The notes: generated by a model not told the origin, from the sequence alone. DNA of 64,000 nucleotides from Mesorhizobium qingshengii (GCF_027563465.1 NZ_JAPFQA010000002.1:558001-622000), one strand, 5' to 3'; positions 23,690 through 32,948 are shown, counted from the stretch's first letter. Numbers and translations are program-made.

Positions 23690-25021
23690 ATGGGCGAGCA
23701 CGTCATCAAGCTGCCCGATGTCGGCGAAGGCGTCGCCGAAGCCGAGCTCGTCGAGTGGCATGTCAAGGTCGGCGATATCGTGCGCGAGGACACCGTGCTC
23801 GCCGCCGTCATGACCGACAAGGCGACGGTCGAAATTCCGTCGCCCGTCGATGGCCAAATCCTGTGGCTGGGCGCCGAGATCGGCGACACGGTGGCGATCG
23901 GCTCGCCCATCGTGCGGCTGAAGGTGGCGGGCGAGGGCAACGCGACGCCACGGAGCGGCGACGAGGGGGAAGCGGTGGCCGCCGAAGCTCCGGCGAGGCT
24001 CCCGACGCCGAAGCCCGAAGCCGTTGCGCCAACCGCGAGGACTTCGCCAAAGGCCGGCGCAACGGACGTGAAGCCGGCTGCGGCCGTTTCGAAGAACGTG
24101 CAGCAGCCTTCCGTCTCCGGCGCGCCGCGTCCGGAAGGCGAGAAACCGCTGGCGTCGCCGGCCGTGCGCCTGCGGGCGAGGGACGCCGGCATCGATCTCA
24201 GGCAGGTTGGCGGAAGCGGTCCGGCCGGCCGCATAAGCCACGAGGACATCGAGGCTTATCTGGCACGCGGTCCGCAGGTCGCCAAGACCTCCGGCCTCGC
24301 CCGCAACGACACCGTCGAGGACATCAAGGTGGTCGGGCTCCGGCGCAAGATCGCCGAGAAGATGACGCTCTCCAAATCGCGCATCCCGCACATCACCTAT
24401 GTCGAGGAGATCGACGTCACCGCGCTGGAAGAATTGCGGGCCGCGCTCAACAAGGAAAAGCGCGCGGACAAGGGTGGGGCAGAGCGGCCGAAGCTGACAT
24501 TGCTGCCGTTCCTGATGCGGGCGATGGTCAAGGCGATCGCCGACCAGCCCAACCTCAATTCGCTGTTCGACGACGAGGCCGGCATCATCCACCAGCATGG
24601 CGGCATCCATATCGGCATTGCCGCGCAGACGCCGTCGGGACTGGTGGTGCCGGTGGTCAAGCATGCCGAGGCGCGCGACATCTGGGATTGTGGCGCCGAG
24701 GTCATCAGGCTTGCCGAGGCGGCCAAGTCCGGCACGGCGACACGCGACGAGCTGTCCGGCTCGACCATCACCATCACCTCGCTTGGCGCCATGGGCGGCG
24801 TGGCGACGACGCCGGTGATCAATCATCCGGAAGTGGCGATCATCGGCGTCAACAAGATGATGGTGCGGCCGGTGTGGGACGGCACGCAGTTCATCCCGCG
24901 CAAGATGATGAACCTGTCGTCCAGCTTCGACCATCGCGTCATCGACGGCTGGAACGCCGCCGTCTTCATCCAGCGCATCAAGACGCTGCTGGAAACACCA
25001 GCGCTGATTTTCGTGGATTAG
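23690..25021 (+). CDS. bkdB: Branched-chain 2-oxoacid dehydrogenase E2 (lipoamide acyltransferase)
   Basis: Core dihydrolipoyl acyltransferase (443 aa). Domains in order: one lipoyl domain with lipoylated K44 in MTDKATVE; an Ala/Pro-rich linker (about 85-155); a peripheral-subunit-binding domain (ASPAVRLRARDAGIDL ... GRISHEDIEAYL, about 160-200); and the catalytic domain ending with the DHRVIDG active-site motif. The lipoyl domain start GEHVIKLPDVGEGVAEAELVEW is BkdB-like rather than pyruvate-dehydrogenase-like. A repeat element separates it from lpdV. Confidence 0.94.
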   Translation: MGEHVIKLPDVGEGVAEAELVEWHVKVGDIVREDTVLAAVMTDKATVEIPSPVDGQILWLGAEIGDTVAIGSPIVRLKVAGEGNATPRSGDEGEAVAAEAPARLPTPKPEAVAPTARTSPKAGATDVKPAAAVSKNVQQPSVSGAPRPEGEKPLASPAVRLRARDAGIDLRQVGGSGPAGRISHEDIEAYLARGPQVAKTSGLARNDTVEDIKVVGLRRKIAEKMTLSKSRIPHITYVEEIDVTALEELRAALNKEKRADKGGAERPKLTLLPFLMRAMVKAIADQPNLNSLFDDEAGIIHQHGGIHIGIAAQTPSGLVVPVVKHAEARDIWDCGAEVIRLAEAAKSGTATRDELSGSTITITSLGAMGGVATTPVINHPEVAIIGVNKMMVRPVWDGTQFIPRKMMNLSSSFDHRVIDGWNAAVFIQRIKTLLETPALIFVD

Positions 25022-25078
25022 AGTGATGCGGTTGATCAAGACGGTTCGTCGGAAGTTGCCGGCGCTGGTGTGTGGGCT

Positions 25079-25220
25079 CCCCCTTCTCCCCTTGTGGGCG
25101 AAGGTGTCGCCGGAGGCGACGGATGAGGGGTGCTCCAGGGAACGCCAACGCCTCACTTCGCTGGAACACCCCTCATCGGTCTCGGCGCTATCGCGCCGAT
25201 CCACCTCCCCCCCCAAGGGG
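25079..25220. repeat. Intergenic palindromic repeat, family D, inside the bkd operon
   Basis: Lies in the 246-bp gap between bkdB and lpdV. Central inverted repeat GGATGAGGGGTGCTCCAG / CTGGAACACCCCTCAT (about 25130-25176) flanked by CCCCTTGTGGG and CCCCAAGGGGG elements. It is related in style but not sequence to families A and C. The sequence just downstream, GGGGAG at about 25255, is the likely lpdV ribosome-binding site. Confidence 0.75.
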
Positions 25221-25267
25221 GGAAGGAAAAGGCGCGTCGCGGCCTTCGCCGAAGGGGAGCAGTCGTC

Positions 25268-26662
25268 ATGAAGGAAATCTCCTGCAAGCTGCTCGTCATC
25301 GGCGCCGGTCCCGGCGGCTATGTCTGCGCCATCCGTGCCGGCCAACTCGGCATCGACACCGTGATCGTCGAAGCCGGCAAACCGGGCGGCACTTGCCTCA
25401 ATGTCGGCTGCATCCCATCCAAGGCATTGATCCATGCGGCGGAAGAGTTCGAGAAGGTGTCGCACATGGCCGGCGGCAACAGCCCGCTCGGCATCTCGGT
25501 CTCGGCACCCGTGCTCGACCTTGCCAGAACCGTGGCCTGGAAGGATGGCATCGTCAGCCGGCTCAACAGCGGCGTGGCAGGCCTGCTCAAGAAGGCCAGG
25601 GTGAAGACCGTCCAGGGCTGGGCGACGTTCCGCGATGGCAAGACCGTCGAGGTCGAGACCGAGACCGGGATGCAGGTGATCCGCGCCGAGACGATCGTGA
25701 TCGCCACCGGCTCGGCGCCGGTCGAACTGCCGTTCCTGCCGTTCGGCGGGCCGGTGATCTCGTCCACCGAGGCACTGGCGCTGAGCGAAGTGCCGAAGAG
25801 GCTCGCCGTCGTCGGTGGCGGCTATATCGGGCTGGAGCTCGGCATGGCCTTCGCAAAGATGGGTGCCAAGGTGACCGTGGTCGAGGCCTTGCCGCGGGTG
25901 CTGGCGCAGTATGACGCCGAGCTGACCCGGCCCGTGGTCAAGCGGCTGGCCGAACTCGGCATCGAGGTGCTGGTGAACGCCAAGGCCAAGGGGATTTCCA
26001 CCAAGGACGACGCGCTGCTGGTCGAGACATCGGATGGCAAGAGCGCCAAGGTGGCCGCCGACAGGATCCTGGTGACGGTCGGCCGCAAGCCTGTGACCGA
26101 AGGCTGGGGGCTCGACCAGATCGACCTCGACAGGGCCGGCAAATTCATCCGCGTCGACGAGCAGTGCCGCACCTCGATGCGCGGCGTCTTCGCCATCGGC
26201 GATGTCACCGGCGAGCCGATGCTGGCGCACCGGGCGATGGCGCAAGGCGAAATGGTCGCCGAGATCGTCGCCGGCCACAAGCGCAGCTGGGACAAGCGAG
26301 CCATTCCGGCGGTGTGCTTCACCGATCCGGAGCTGGTGACGGCGGGGCTGTCGCCGGAAGAGGCCAAGGCTCAAGGCGAGATCAAGATCGGCCTGTTTCC
26401 CTTCGCCGCCAATGGGCGCGCGATGACGCGGCTCGGCGAGGACGGTTTCGTCCGCGTGGTGGCGCGCGCGGACAACCATCTGGTGCTCGGCATCCAGGCG
26501 GTCGGACAGGGCGTGTCGGAACTGTCGGCGGCATTCGGTCTGGCGCTGGAAATGGGCGCGCGGCTGGAGGATATCGCCGGAACCATCCACGCGCATCCGA
26601 CGCAGGGCGAGGGCTTCCAGGAAGCGGCGCTGAAGGCGCTCGGGCACGCGCTGCATATTTAG
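25268..26662 (+). CDS. lpdV: Dihydrolipoamide dehydrogenase (E3) of the bkd complex
   Basis: FAD enzyme that reoxidises the dihydrolipoamide of BkdB (464 aa). Motifs: FAD-binding GAGPGGY at the N-terminus, redox disulfide [17 protein letters not shown]-binding [10 protein letters not shown], second FAD motif [16 protein letters not shown], and the catalytic HAHPTQGE near the C-terminus. The ATG giving [14 protein letters not shown] is chosen; a longer frame upstream translates repeat DNA. Its place after bkdB indicates an LpdV-type E3 dedicated to branched-chain oxoacids. Confidence 0.94.
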   Translation: MKEISCKLLVIGAGPGGYVCAIRAGQLGIDTVIVEAGKPGGTCLNVGCIPSKALIHAAEEFEKVSHMAGGNSPLGISVSAPVLDLARTVAWKDGIVSRLNSGVAGLLKKARVKTVQGWATFRDGKTVEVETETGMQVIRAETIVIATGSAPVELPFLPFGGPVISSTEALALSEVPKRLAVVGGGYIGLELGMAFAKMGAKVTVVEALPRVLAQYDAELTRPVVKRLAELGIEVLVNAKAKGISTKDDALLVETSDGKSAKVAADRILVTVGRKPVTEGWGLDQIDLDRAGKFIRVDEQCRTSMRGVFAIGDVTGEPMLAHRAMAQGEMVAEIVAGHKRSWDKRAIPAVCFTDPELVTAGLSPEEAKAQGEIKIGLFPFAANGRAMTRLGEDGFVRVVARADNHLVLGIQAVGQGVSELSAAFGLALEMGARLEDIAGTIHAHPTQGEGFQEAALKALGHALHI

Positions 26663-26702
26663 GGGCTTACCCTCCCCCTTGTGGGACGCAAGGGGAAAGG
26701 CT

Positions 26703-26923
26703 CCTTTCCTCTCCCTCCGGAGGGGGGAGAGGTGGCGCTGCGAAGCAGCGACGGAGTGGGGGAAGCCGTTCTTCAAATGCGCCGCGGTGGCAACTCACCA
26801 AAGGGCCTCACCCAGGGCGAGGCATCGCCCCGGCTTGAAATAACAACGCCCGAGCCAGGTCGACCCCCACTCCGTCGAGCTTCGCTCGACACCTCTCCCC
26901 CGGTCGACGGGGGAGAGGAAAGG
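26703..26923. repeat. Intergenic palindromic repeat, family C copy 2
   Basis: Second family C element, directly after lpdV. The arms match copy 1 closely (GGGGGAGAGGTGGCGCTG and GACGGAGTGGGGGAAGCCG on the left, the inverted arm ending GGGGGAGAGGAAAGG on the right), while the roughly 105-bp centre is different. Same orientation as copy 1. Confidence 0.8.
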
Positions 26924-26931
26924 GGTGCCGC

Positions 26932-28035
26932 TCAGCTCGCGAGCCGGCTCTCCATCTCGTGCTGCGCGTAGGCGCGGCCGAAGCGGTTGGCGAGGAAGGC
27001 GTCGAGCGCGATGTCTTCCTGCCGGATGAAACCGGTCGCGGGCAAGGTCCCATCGGCGAGCATGTCGAGCACGGCGCAGATGCCGGACGCGGTGGTGATC
27101 TGGATGGCGCTGCGCACCGTCTGGCCGATGCGCCTGGAGTAGATCTTGTTGGCGTAGGTCTCCTGCAGCAGGCGGCCGTTCTTGCGGCCCGAGACGGTGA
27201 CGAAGACGATGACCACGTCCTGCAGCGTCGCCGGCAGGGCGCTCTCGAAGATGTCTTTCAGCACCTCGCGGCGGTGGCGGAGCCCGAGGTCGTTGAGCAG
27301 CGCCTTCATGATCGCGGCGTGGCCGGGATAGCGGATCGTGCGGTAGTTGAGCGTGCGCACCTTGCCCTTCAGCGTCTCCGCCAGGGTGCCCAGCCCGCCG
27401 GACGTGTTGAACGCCTCGTAGGTGACGCCGTCGAGCGAGAATTCCTCGCGCTCCTCCAGCGGCGGCACCTCGACCAGCTCGCCCTCGACGATCGCCTCGC
27501 AAGGCTCGCAATATTCGTTGATGACGCCGTCGGTGCTCCAGGTCAGATTGTAGTTCAAGGCATTGGAGGGATATTGCGGCAGGGCGCCGACCCGCATGCG
27601 CACGCTCTCCAGCGTGTCGAAGCGGCTGGCCAGGTCATTGGCGACGATCGAGATGAAGCCCGGCGCAAGGCCGCATTGCGGGATGAAGGCGCTGCTGGCC
27701 GAGCGGGCCAGTTCCTTGACCCGCCGGGTGCTGACGACATCCTCGGTGAGATCGAGATAGTGCACGCCGGCGCTGGCCGCCGCCTCGGCGATGCGCGTCG
27801 TCAGATGGAACGGGGCGGCGCTGAGCACCGCGAACTTGTCGGCCAAGGCCGCTTCGAGCGTGCCCGATGCCTCGATGTCGAGTTCCAGCGTGGCGACCGC
27901 CGCGGGCAGTTCCGCTGCGGCGAGTTGCGCCGCGGAGCGGTCGACCAGGGTGACTTGATAATCACCCGTACCGGCAAGCATCCCGGCAATGGTCGAGCCG
28001 ATCTTGCCGGCGCCGACAACAACAATTTTCTTCAT
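26932..28035 (-). CDS. Saccharopine dehydrogenase-like / L-lysine 6-dehydrogenase-like oxidoreductase
   Basis: NAD(P)-dependent oxidoreductase (367 aa) of the saccharopine dehydrogenase superfamily. The Rossmann motif VVGAGKIGSTIAGML is at the N-terminus, and the LAPGFISIVANDLA and TWSTDGVINEY segments resemble bacterial lysine 6-dehydrogenases, which deaminate the epsilon-amino group of lysine. Substrate is inferred; carboxynorspermidine dehydrogenase-like or other saccharopine-family activities remain possible. The ATG giving MKKIVVVGAGK is clear. It is divergent from an Lrp/AsnC regulator, suggesting amino-acid-responsive control. Confidence 0.82.
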   Translation of the reverse strand: MKKIVVVGAGKIGSTIAGMLAGTGDYQVTLVDRSAAQLAAAELPAAVATLELDIEASGTLEAALADKFAVLSAAPFHLTTRIAEAAASAGVHYLDLTEDVVSTRRVKELARSASSAFIPQCGLAPGFISIVANDLASRFDTLESVRMRVGALPQYPSNALNYNLTWSTDGVINEYCEPCEAIVEGELVEVPPLEEREEFSLDGVTYEAFNTSGGLGTLAETLKGKVRTLNYRTIRYPGHAAIMKALLNDLGLRHRREVLKDIFESALPATLQDVVIVFVTVSGRKNGRLLQETYANKIYSRRIGQTVRSAIQITTASGICAVLDMLADGTLPATGFIRQEDIALDAFLANRFGRAYAQHEMESRLAS

Positions 28036-28076
28036 GACCGATCCCTCGCGCGAAACTGATTTTGCTGTTTTGTCTG

Positions 28077-28148
28077 TGCATGCCGTTGTCCCAAAACCGC
28101 TGCACGCTCCCGGGTCGGGCCCGTGGGCGTGCTTTTGGACGACATGCA
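28077..28148. repeat. Intergenic palindrome, family E copy 1
   Basis: Ends TGCATG (28077-28082) and CATGCA (28143-28148), with internal GTCCCAAAAC / GCTTTTGGAC and GGGTCGGGCCCG segments. It lies in the divergent promoter region between the dehydrogenase and the Lrp gene. Confidence 0.7.
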
Positions 28149-28206
28149 TGAGAATCGCAGCTTGCCCGTCGAAAGGAAGCGTGGAATTGTTCGAAACGAA
28201 ACTCTG

Positions 28207-28216
28207 ATTGCGCAAT
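28207..28216. promoter_or_regulatory. Palindrome ATTGCGCAAT before the Lrp-family gene
   Basis: Perfect 10-bp palindrome immediately upstream of the ATG at 28217. Its half-site GCGCAAT recurs as an inverted pair upstream of bkdA1. It may be an autoregulatory Lrp-type operator; this is inference. Confidence 0.35.
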
Positions 28217-28666
28217 ATGCCGACGGGAATCGTCGAAATGCTCAGTGACGCCGAACAAGCCCTGCTTTCCCTGCTGCGCGAGAATGCGCGCGCCTCGACC
28301 GCCGAGCTGGCGCGGAAGCTTGGCGTGTCACGGACAACCGTGCAAAGCCGGATCGAGCGGCTGGAACAGCGCGGCATCATCACCGGCTATGGCGTCAGGC
28401 TGGCGCCGGACTACGAGCAGGGGCTGGTGCGGGCGCATGTGCTGCTCACCGTGACGCCCAAGCTCGCCGACAAGGTGGTGCGCGGCCTGCGCGCGCTGGC
28501 GCCGGTCAGGACGCTGCATTCCGTCAGCGGCAATTTCGATATGATCGTCATCGTCGATGCGTCGTCGATCCGGGATCTCGATCTGCTGCTCGACCAGATC
28601 GGCGCCATGGAAGGGGTCGAGCGGACCTTGTCGTCGATCATCCTGTCGACGCGCATCGACCGATGA
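28217..28666 (+). CDS. Lrp/AsnC family transcriptional regulator
   Basis: Regulator of 149 aa with an N-terminal winged helix (recognition helix in LARKLGVSRTTVQSRIERLEQRG) and a C-terminal RAM/AsnC effector domain (VRTLHSVSGNFDMIVIVDA). Such proteins sense amino acids. Start could be the ATG at 28217 or the internal ATG giving MLSDAEQAL. It is divergent from the lysine-dehydrogenase-like gene and lies downstream of the bkd operon; in Pseudomonas an Lrp-type protein, BkdR, activates bkd, so control of either neighbour is plausible. Confidence 0.9.
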   Translation: MPTGIVEMLSDAEQALLSLLRENARASTAELARKLGVSRTTVQSRIERLEQRGIITGYGVRLAPDYEQGLVRAHVLLTVTPKLADKVVRGLRALAPVRTLHSVSGNFDMIVIVDASSIRDLDLLLDQIGAMEGVERTLSSIILSTRIDR

Positions 28667-28684
28667 TCGCCGCAATGATGGCCC

Positions 28685-28698
28685 TTACCGATTTGTAA
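28685..28698. promoter_or_regulatory. TTAC-N6-GTAA palindrome, site 1
   Basis: TTAC-CGATTT-GTAA, 108 bp upstream of the small membrane ORF at 28807. One of four matching sites near the two-component system. Confidence 0.5.
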
Positions 28699-28806
28699 AC
28701 ACCCGGCAAAGCGGCGGTATTCTCGGTCGGACATAGTCGCGGATGACCCGCTGCGGCAGCTTGGATTCCTGGCGCCGAAAGCCCGTCGCGTTGAAGAGGC
28801 TTTATC

Positions 28807-28950
28807 ATGCAGGGTCGCGGCTATTCCTCGGGCAACTGGATTCGCTTTGCCACCTCCATGGCGCTCCTCGCCATGGTTTGCCTGCTGCTGGTCATGTCCG
28901 GCCATTCGACGGGCCTTGACGAACGGTCTTACTTGCTTTGGGTGTGGTAG
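28807..28950 (+). CDS. Small single-span membrane protein (47 aa)
   Basis: ORF of 47 codons starting MQGRGYSSGNWIRFATS, with one hydrophobic helix (about residues 18-31, MALLAMVCLLLVMS) and a short polar tail ending SYLLWVW. An AGAGG lies 8-9 nt before the ATG. No recognisable family. A TTAC-N6-GTAA site lies about 110 bp upstream, which supports it being a regulated gene. The coding status rests on these features only, so confidence is modest. Confidence 0.4.
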   Translation: MQGRGYSSGNWIRFATSMALLAMVCLLLVMSGHSTGLDERSYLLWVW

Positions 28951-29010
28951 CGTCCTAAATCGCGTCGCGTTGAGACGGATTCAGCCGACGCGCTTCAAGT
29001 CCCCGTTTTT

Positions 29011-29059
29011 ATGCATGTCTTTGCCCCTAAACCGCTGCACGGTTTTGGGCGACATGCAT
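29011..29059. repeat. Intergenic palindrome, family E copy 2
   Basis: 49 bp with perfect 9-bp ends ATGCATGTC / GACATGCAT and an inner TAAACCG / CGGTTTTGGG hairpin. Located between the small membrane ORF and the DUF1344 gene. Confidence 0.7.
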
Positions 29060-29162
29060 TTGACCTTGATAGGGACGAGTTTCAGATCGCCGCCGCCGTG
29101 GAGGACCCGTAACGCGACCCCGCCCAAGCTAGCTCGCCGACGAGTCCTCACTTGGCGTTCGT

Positions 29163-29417
29163 CTATTTGGCTGGCTGGATGCCCGATGCCGCCAGCTTGC
29201 CGGCCTTGGTCGAATAGGTCACGACCACCTTCTCGCCAACCTTCAGCGTCTCGGCTTCTATGCCTTCCGGCAGGATGAAGGTCTTGCCGTCGGAAAGCGT
29301 GATCGAGTCGCCTTTCTTGTCGATGCTGGCAATGGTGCCGGTGGCCGCCTTCGCGAAAGCACCGGTCGAGGATACGACGGCGAGTACCATTGCGGCTGCG
29401 ATAGCTGACTTCTTCAT
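29163..29417 (-). CDS. Small secreted DUF1344 protein
   Basis: 84-aa exported protein: signal peptide MKKSAIAAAMVLAVVSSTGAFA (cleavage near residue 22), then a compact beta-rich domain (GTIASIDKKGDSITLSDGKTFILPEG ... VGEKVVVTYSTKAGK) typical of DUF1344, a small OB/SH3-like periplasmic family of unknown function. The start ATG follows an AAAAAGAAC stretch; the longer frame adds 14 residues before the signal peptide. A TTAC-N6-GTAA palindrome lies about 150 bp upstream. Confidence 0.82.
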   Translation of the reverse strand: MKKSAIAAAMVLAVVSSTGAFAKAATGTIASIDKKGDSITLSDGKTFILPEGIEAETLKVGEKVVVTYSTKAGKLAASGIQPAK

Positions 29418-29570
29418 GTTCTTTTTCCCGTTTGGCTTGGTTGTGGAGCCGCAGGCCATTTGGCTCTGCAGCGGCTCCGGTACCCGGGCCGCTTGGCCGC
29501 CGGGTCTGTCTCTCCTGCGAGAGACGAAACGAGCTTAGGCCGTGGAGTTTTCGGTGGGCTGGCCGCAGGT

Positions 29571-29584
29571 TTACAAATAGGTAA
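29571..29584. promoter_or_regulatory. TTAC-N6-GTAA palindrome, site 2
   Basis: TTAC-AAATAG-GTAA in the gap upstream of the DUF1344 gene (minus strand) and just beyond the 3' end of the ABC permease gene. Confidence 0.5.
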
Positions 29585-29598
29585 ATCGACGTTCGGCC

Positions 29599-32253
29599 TC
29601 ACAAGTCGCGCAGCTGTTCCGCCGCCTGTCCCGCCGATGGCCTTGCGGACAGAACGGCTGCAGCCACCGAAGCCGCGACGAGACCAAGCATGACTGCCAG
29701 GTAAAGCCAGGGGATCGACAGTGCTTCGGGTGGCGGATCGAAAACGCCGGTCAACAGCTTGACCAGCATCCATGCCGTGAGCAGGCCCGAAAGGAGGCCG
29801 AACGTCACGCCGCCAACGAGGATCAGCAGACCTTCGCTCCAGAGGAAGGCCGCGAGCTGGCGCGGTTTGGCGCCAATCGCGGCCAGTATGGCGAAAGGCC
29901 GGCGACGCTCGAAGAACTCTAGCGCCAGCATCAGTCCGGCGGCGGCCGCGGCCATGACGACCGCGAAGCCCAGTTCGATTGTCGTCAATCCCCCGAGATC
30001 GACCGCGGTCAGGCTCGAGCCGATGAGATGTGCCGCCTGGCCGATATCGGCCACCTTCAGCGACGGATCAGAAGTGATCACCGACGAAGCCTGCCGCGCC
30101 AGCGCGGCAGGATCCGCCCTGGCTCGCATGAGCACGTATTCGGATGCATCGGAGCCGGTCATACGGGCTACGTAGGCCGAATTCGCGACAAGGAAGGAAT
30201 CCTTTGGCGCGGTCGGAAACTCGCGGGTGACGCCGATGAACTTGAAGGCCACGGGATGATACTGGTGATCCCTGGCATCGATAAGCCGCAGGTTGATCGT
30301 ATCGCCCTGCTGGAGCTGGAAGTCCTGCACGGTCTCTTCCGACACCAGAACACCGTCGGGCGTCGCGGCGAGCAGGGCGAGCGTGCCGGCCGCGCTGGCG
30401 CCACTGAAATAAGCGTCGGAGAGACCGGTGGCCCGTCCGATGCGGCCGGGATCTATGCCATAAAGGTCCTGCAGGTCCGCGCCGACATAGGCGAAACGAT
30501 GTTGCATGGGTTCGGCCGCCGCGGCTTCGGACAGCGAGGCCAGAGCTGCCAGGTGAGCTCCGGCCGGTCTGTCCGTCGTGCCGAAGACAGTGACGTCGGA
30601 GCCGTTCGTCAGCTCGGCGTCGATGCGCGCCTGGGCATTGTAGGTGGTGTTGAAGATGGCGGTCGACGTGGCGAAGGAGATGGCCAGCGCAGTCATCGCA
30701 ATGCCGATCGTCAGCCGTCCCGATTGCCGCGACAGGGCGGCTGATACAACAGGCGCCAGCGATCCCGATACCGGGGCAACAATCATCCGCAGGAGCGCGC
30801 CATTGCGCGCGATGATCGCGGCCGACAGCCTGACCGTCAGCAACGCCATGCCGATCCAGAACAAGGCCGGCGCGATGAATGCCTTGTAGTCCACCGATGT
30901 TGCCGCCACGCCTTCGGGCGCAAGCACGATCTGGTATCCGGTGCTTGCCGATTGCCAGAAGAACAATCCCGCCGCCGCAAGCAGCAGGCAGTCCAGCCAC
31001 AGGCGCTGCCAGAGCGGCGCGCTCGGCCTGCTCACGGTGCGCCGCGCCGCGGTCACGGTCGCCCAGCGCGCGTCCCGCCAGGCCGGGTAGAGAAAGGCGA
31101 TGAACCCGACCAGCAGCCCGAAGAAGGCGACAAGAAGCAGCGTCGGCCCGTCAAAGCCAAGCGCCGCCTTGAGGCCCGGAGCAATGATGGCAAGGAGCGA
31201 TGCCGCGGCCATGCCGATCGCGGTTCCACCAATGGCGGCGACGGCGGCTTCCATGGCGGACAGAAACAGGATGGCGTTGATCGTCGCGCCGCGGACGCGT
31301 AGCAGCGCCTGCTCCGTCCGACGGCGTGCCGCACCGGACGAGGTGACGGCAAAGGTAAGCGCAACCGCCAGCGCGACGCCGGGCAGCCCGAGAAACAGGA
31401 ACAGGACGGAGGCGTATAGCGCATCCTCGCGGACCGCTCCGAGGCGCGACCCGAGATTGTCGGCCACCAGGGCCTCACCGGCGACCCGCGCCTCGAGATT
31501 GTGCTGGGCGGCAGTGACAAAAGTATAGGCCGTGACGGGATCCGGCGGCAGCGCCTCGTGGGCAAGCCGCACATGCAATTGCAGCCGGGTGGTGTCGGGG
31601 CGCGCCTTCTGCTGCGGATCGAACAATTGTCGCCAGGCTTCCTGCGGCAGAATGACGACATTGTCGGGCGGAGCCTGCGGCGCTGCCTGAGGCGGCAGGC
31701 CGACAGCCTGGAACAGGGCGTCGGCGTCCGGGAGGTCAATCACGCCGGCAATCCGGACCTCCGCCGGCGGCAAACCCACCCGCTGGATCGAGACAGCGTC
31801 GCCGGGGCCGACATGGAGGTTGGCGGCTGTCTGCTGGGCAATCAGCGCACCGTCGAGGGTGCCGGAAAGCGAGCGGATTTCCGCCGGGAAATTGCTGGAA
31901 TACCCGCGGTCGAAAGCAACAACCTGGCCAGGCCCCGTGGTTTGGGTCGTCCCGCCGGTTCGGGCCTCGAAGCCGGCGACATCCGCATAGCGGACCTGAT
32001 GCACGGCCTTGACCGGAGCAGCTTCAGTCAGCGCCTTGCCGATGTGGTCCGGATCGGCACCGGAAATCACTTGCACCTGCCAGTCGATTGGAACCGCGGA
32101 CACGGCGCGAGCGGTCATCGATGCCCCAGCGTTGGCGAGGAAGAGCGCCATCGCCGCGAGCAGAGCGACCGTCAGCGCGATGCCGGCAGCAGCACCAGCC
32201 ACGCGCAGGAAACGGCGGGCAAGCACACCACGAATCCACAGCAGGAACATCAT
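29599..32253 (-). CDS. FtsX-like ABC transporter permease (YbbP/MacB class)
   Basis: 884-aa permease. The first helix is at about residues 12-40 (FLRVAGAAAGIALTVALLAAMALFLAN), followed by a large periplasmic domain (about 45-270), an FtsX four-helix block, a further helix pair, a second periplasmic domain (about 510-720) and a final FtsX block ending near the C-terminus. This duplicated layout resembles YbbP and other mechanotransmission (type VII) ABC proteins, which act on envelope lipids, lipoproteins or peptides rather than pumping through a pore. Its ATG overlaps the upstream ATPase stop by 4 bp. Substrate unknown. Confidence 0.87.
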   Translation of the reverse strand: MMFLLWIRGVLARRFLRVAGAAAGIALTVALLAAMALFLANAGASMTARAVSAVPIDWQVQVISGADPDHIGKALTEAAPVKAVHQVRYADVAGFEARTGGTTQTTGPGQVVAFDRGYSSNFPAEIRSLSGTLDGALIAQQTAANLHVGPGDAVSIQRVGLPPAEVRIAGVIDLPDADALFQAVGLPPQAAPQAPPDNVVILPQEAWRQLFDPQQKARPDTTRLQLHVRLAHEALPPDPVTAYTFVTAAQHNLEARVAGEALVADNLGSRLGAVREDALYASVLFLFLGLPGVALAVALTFAVTSSGAARRRTEQALLRVRGATINAILFLSAMEAAVAAIGGTAIGMAAASLLAIIAPGLKAALGFDGPTLLLVAFFGLLVGFIAFLYPAWRDARWATVTAARRTVSRPSAPLWQRLWLDCLLLAAAGLFFWQSASTGYQIVLAPEGVAATSVDYKAFIAPALFWIGMALLTVRLSAAIIARNGALLRMIVAPVSGSLAPVVSAALSRQSGRLTIGIAMTALAISFATSTAIFNTTYNAQARIDAELTNGSDVTVFGTTDRPAGAHLAALASLSEAAAAEPMQHRFAYVGADLQDLYGIDPGRIGRATGLSDAYFSGASAAGTLALLAATPDGVLVSEETVQDFQLQQGDTINLRLIDARDHQYHPVAFKFIGVTREFPTAPKDSFLVANSAYVARMTGSDASEYVLMRARADPAALARQASSVITSDPSLKVADIGQAAHLIGSSLTAVDLGGLTTIELGFAVVMAAAAAGLMLALEFFERRRPFAILAAIGAKPRQLAAFLWSEGLLILVGGVTFGLLSGLLTAWMLVKLLTGVFDPPPEALSIPWLYLAVMLGLVAASVAAAVLSARPSAGQAAEQLRDL

Positions 32254-32948
32254 GCGGCAGCCGCCCCAGGCCGATGCCCGGTGGTGAGCCGGCCGTGGTC
32301 CATGGTCCAGCGCGTCGCCATGCGGTTGGCCACGACTTCGTCATGTGTGGCAACGACCAGGGCGATGTCGGTGCCCTCCAGGCGGTCGAACACGGCGTCG
32401 AAGAAGCGCAGCGCCGTTCGGCTGTCCAACTGCCCGGTCGGCTCGTCGGCAAGCACAAGCTTCGGACCCATGACCAGGGCGCGCGCCATGGCAATACGCT
32501 GAGCCTGGCCGCCGGACAGTTCTTCCGGCAGCTTGTCGCCGAGTTCGCCGAGACCGAACGATTGCAGAAGTGATGCCCCGACGTCGTTGTCGCCGACATT
32601 CTCGCCGGCCAGCAGCATGGGCAGGCCGACATTCTGGGCAACGGTGAGGGCAGGAAACAGGCTGGGCGACTGAAATACGAACCCGATCTGGCGCGGCCTC
32701 AGGGTCTCGAATGCGCCGAGTCCGGGCCATTCGACGATACCGGCCGTCGGCCGGTCGAGGCCGCCAAGAATATGCAGCAGTGTCGTCTTGCCGCTACCCG
32801 AAGGTCCGACGAGAGCGATGCGCGCGCCCGACGCGATCTCGCAGTCGACATTGCGCAGTACGCTGATCCGGCCGGCATTGCCATCCCGGAACTCTCGTCC
32901 GAGGCCCTTTGCGATGACGAGCGTTTCACCCACGGTCGATCCTCCCAT
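32250..32948 (-). CDS. ABC transporter ATP-binding protein (MacB/LolD-like), ATPase 1
   Basis: 232-aa nucleotide-binding subunit: Walker A GPSGSGKTT, Q-loop FVFQSP, signature LSGGQAQR, Walker B LVLADEPTGQLDS and H-loop ATHDE. It belongs to the MacB/LolD/FtsE ATPase class that partners FtsX-like permeases. Its start overlaps the second ATPase gene by 23 bp; a GTG 15 bp further in could shorten this. Partner of the permease that follows with a 4-bp overlap. Confidence 0.92.
   Translation of the reverse strand: MGGSTVGETLVIAKGLGREFRDGNAGRISVLRNVDCEIASGARIALVGPSGSGKTTLLHILGGLDRPTAGIVEWPGLGAFETLRPRQIGFVFQSPSLFPALTVAQNVGLPMLLAGENVGDNDVGASLLQSFGLGELGDKLPEELSGGQAQRIAMARALVMGPKLVLADEPTGQLDSRTALRFFDAVFDRLEGTDIALVVATHDEVVANRMATRWTMDHGRLTTGHRPGAAAA

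Noticed and set aside
23486..26776. 1096-aa minus-strand open frame opposite bkdB/lpdV
   Set aside because: Same reason: no motif, covers known genes and a repeat, composition of an antisense frame.
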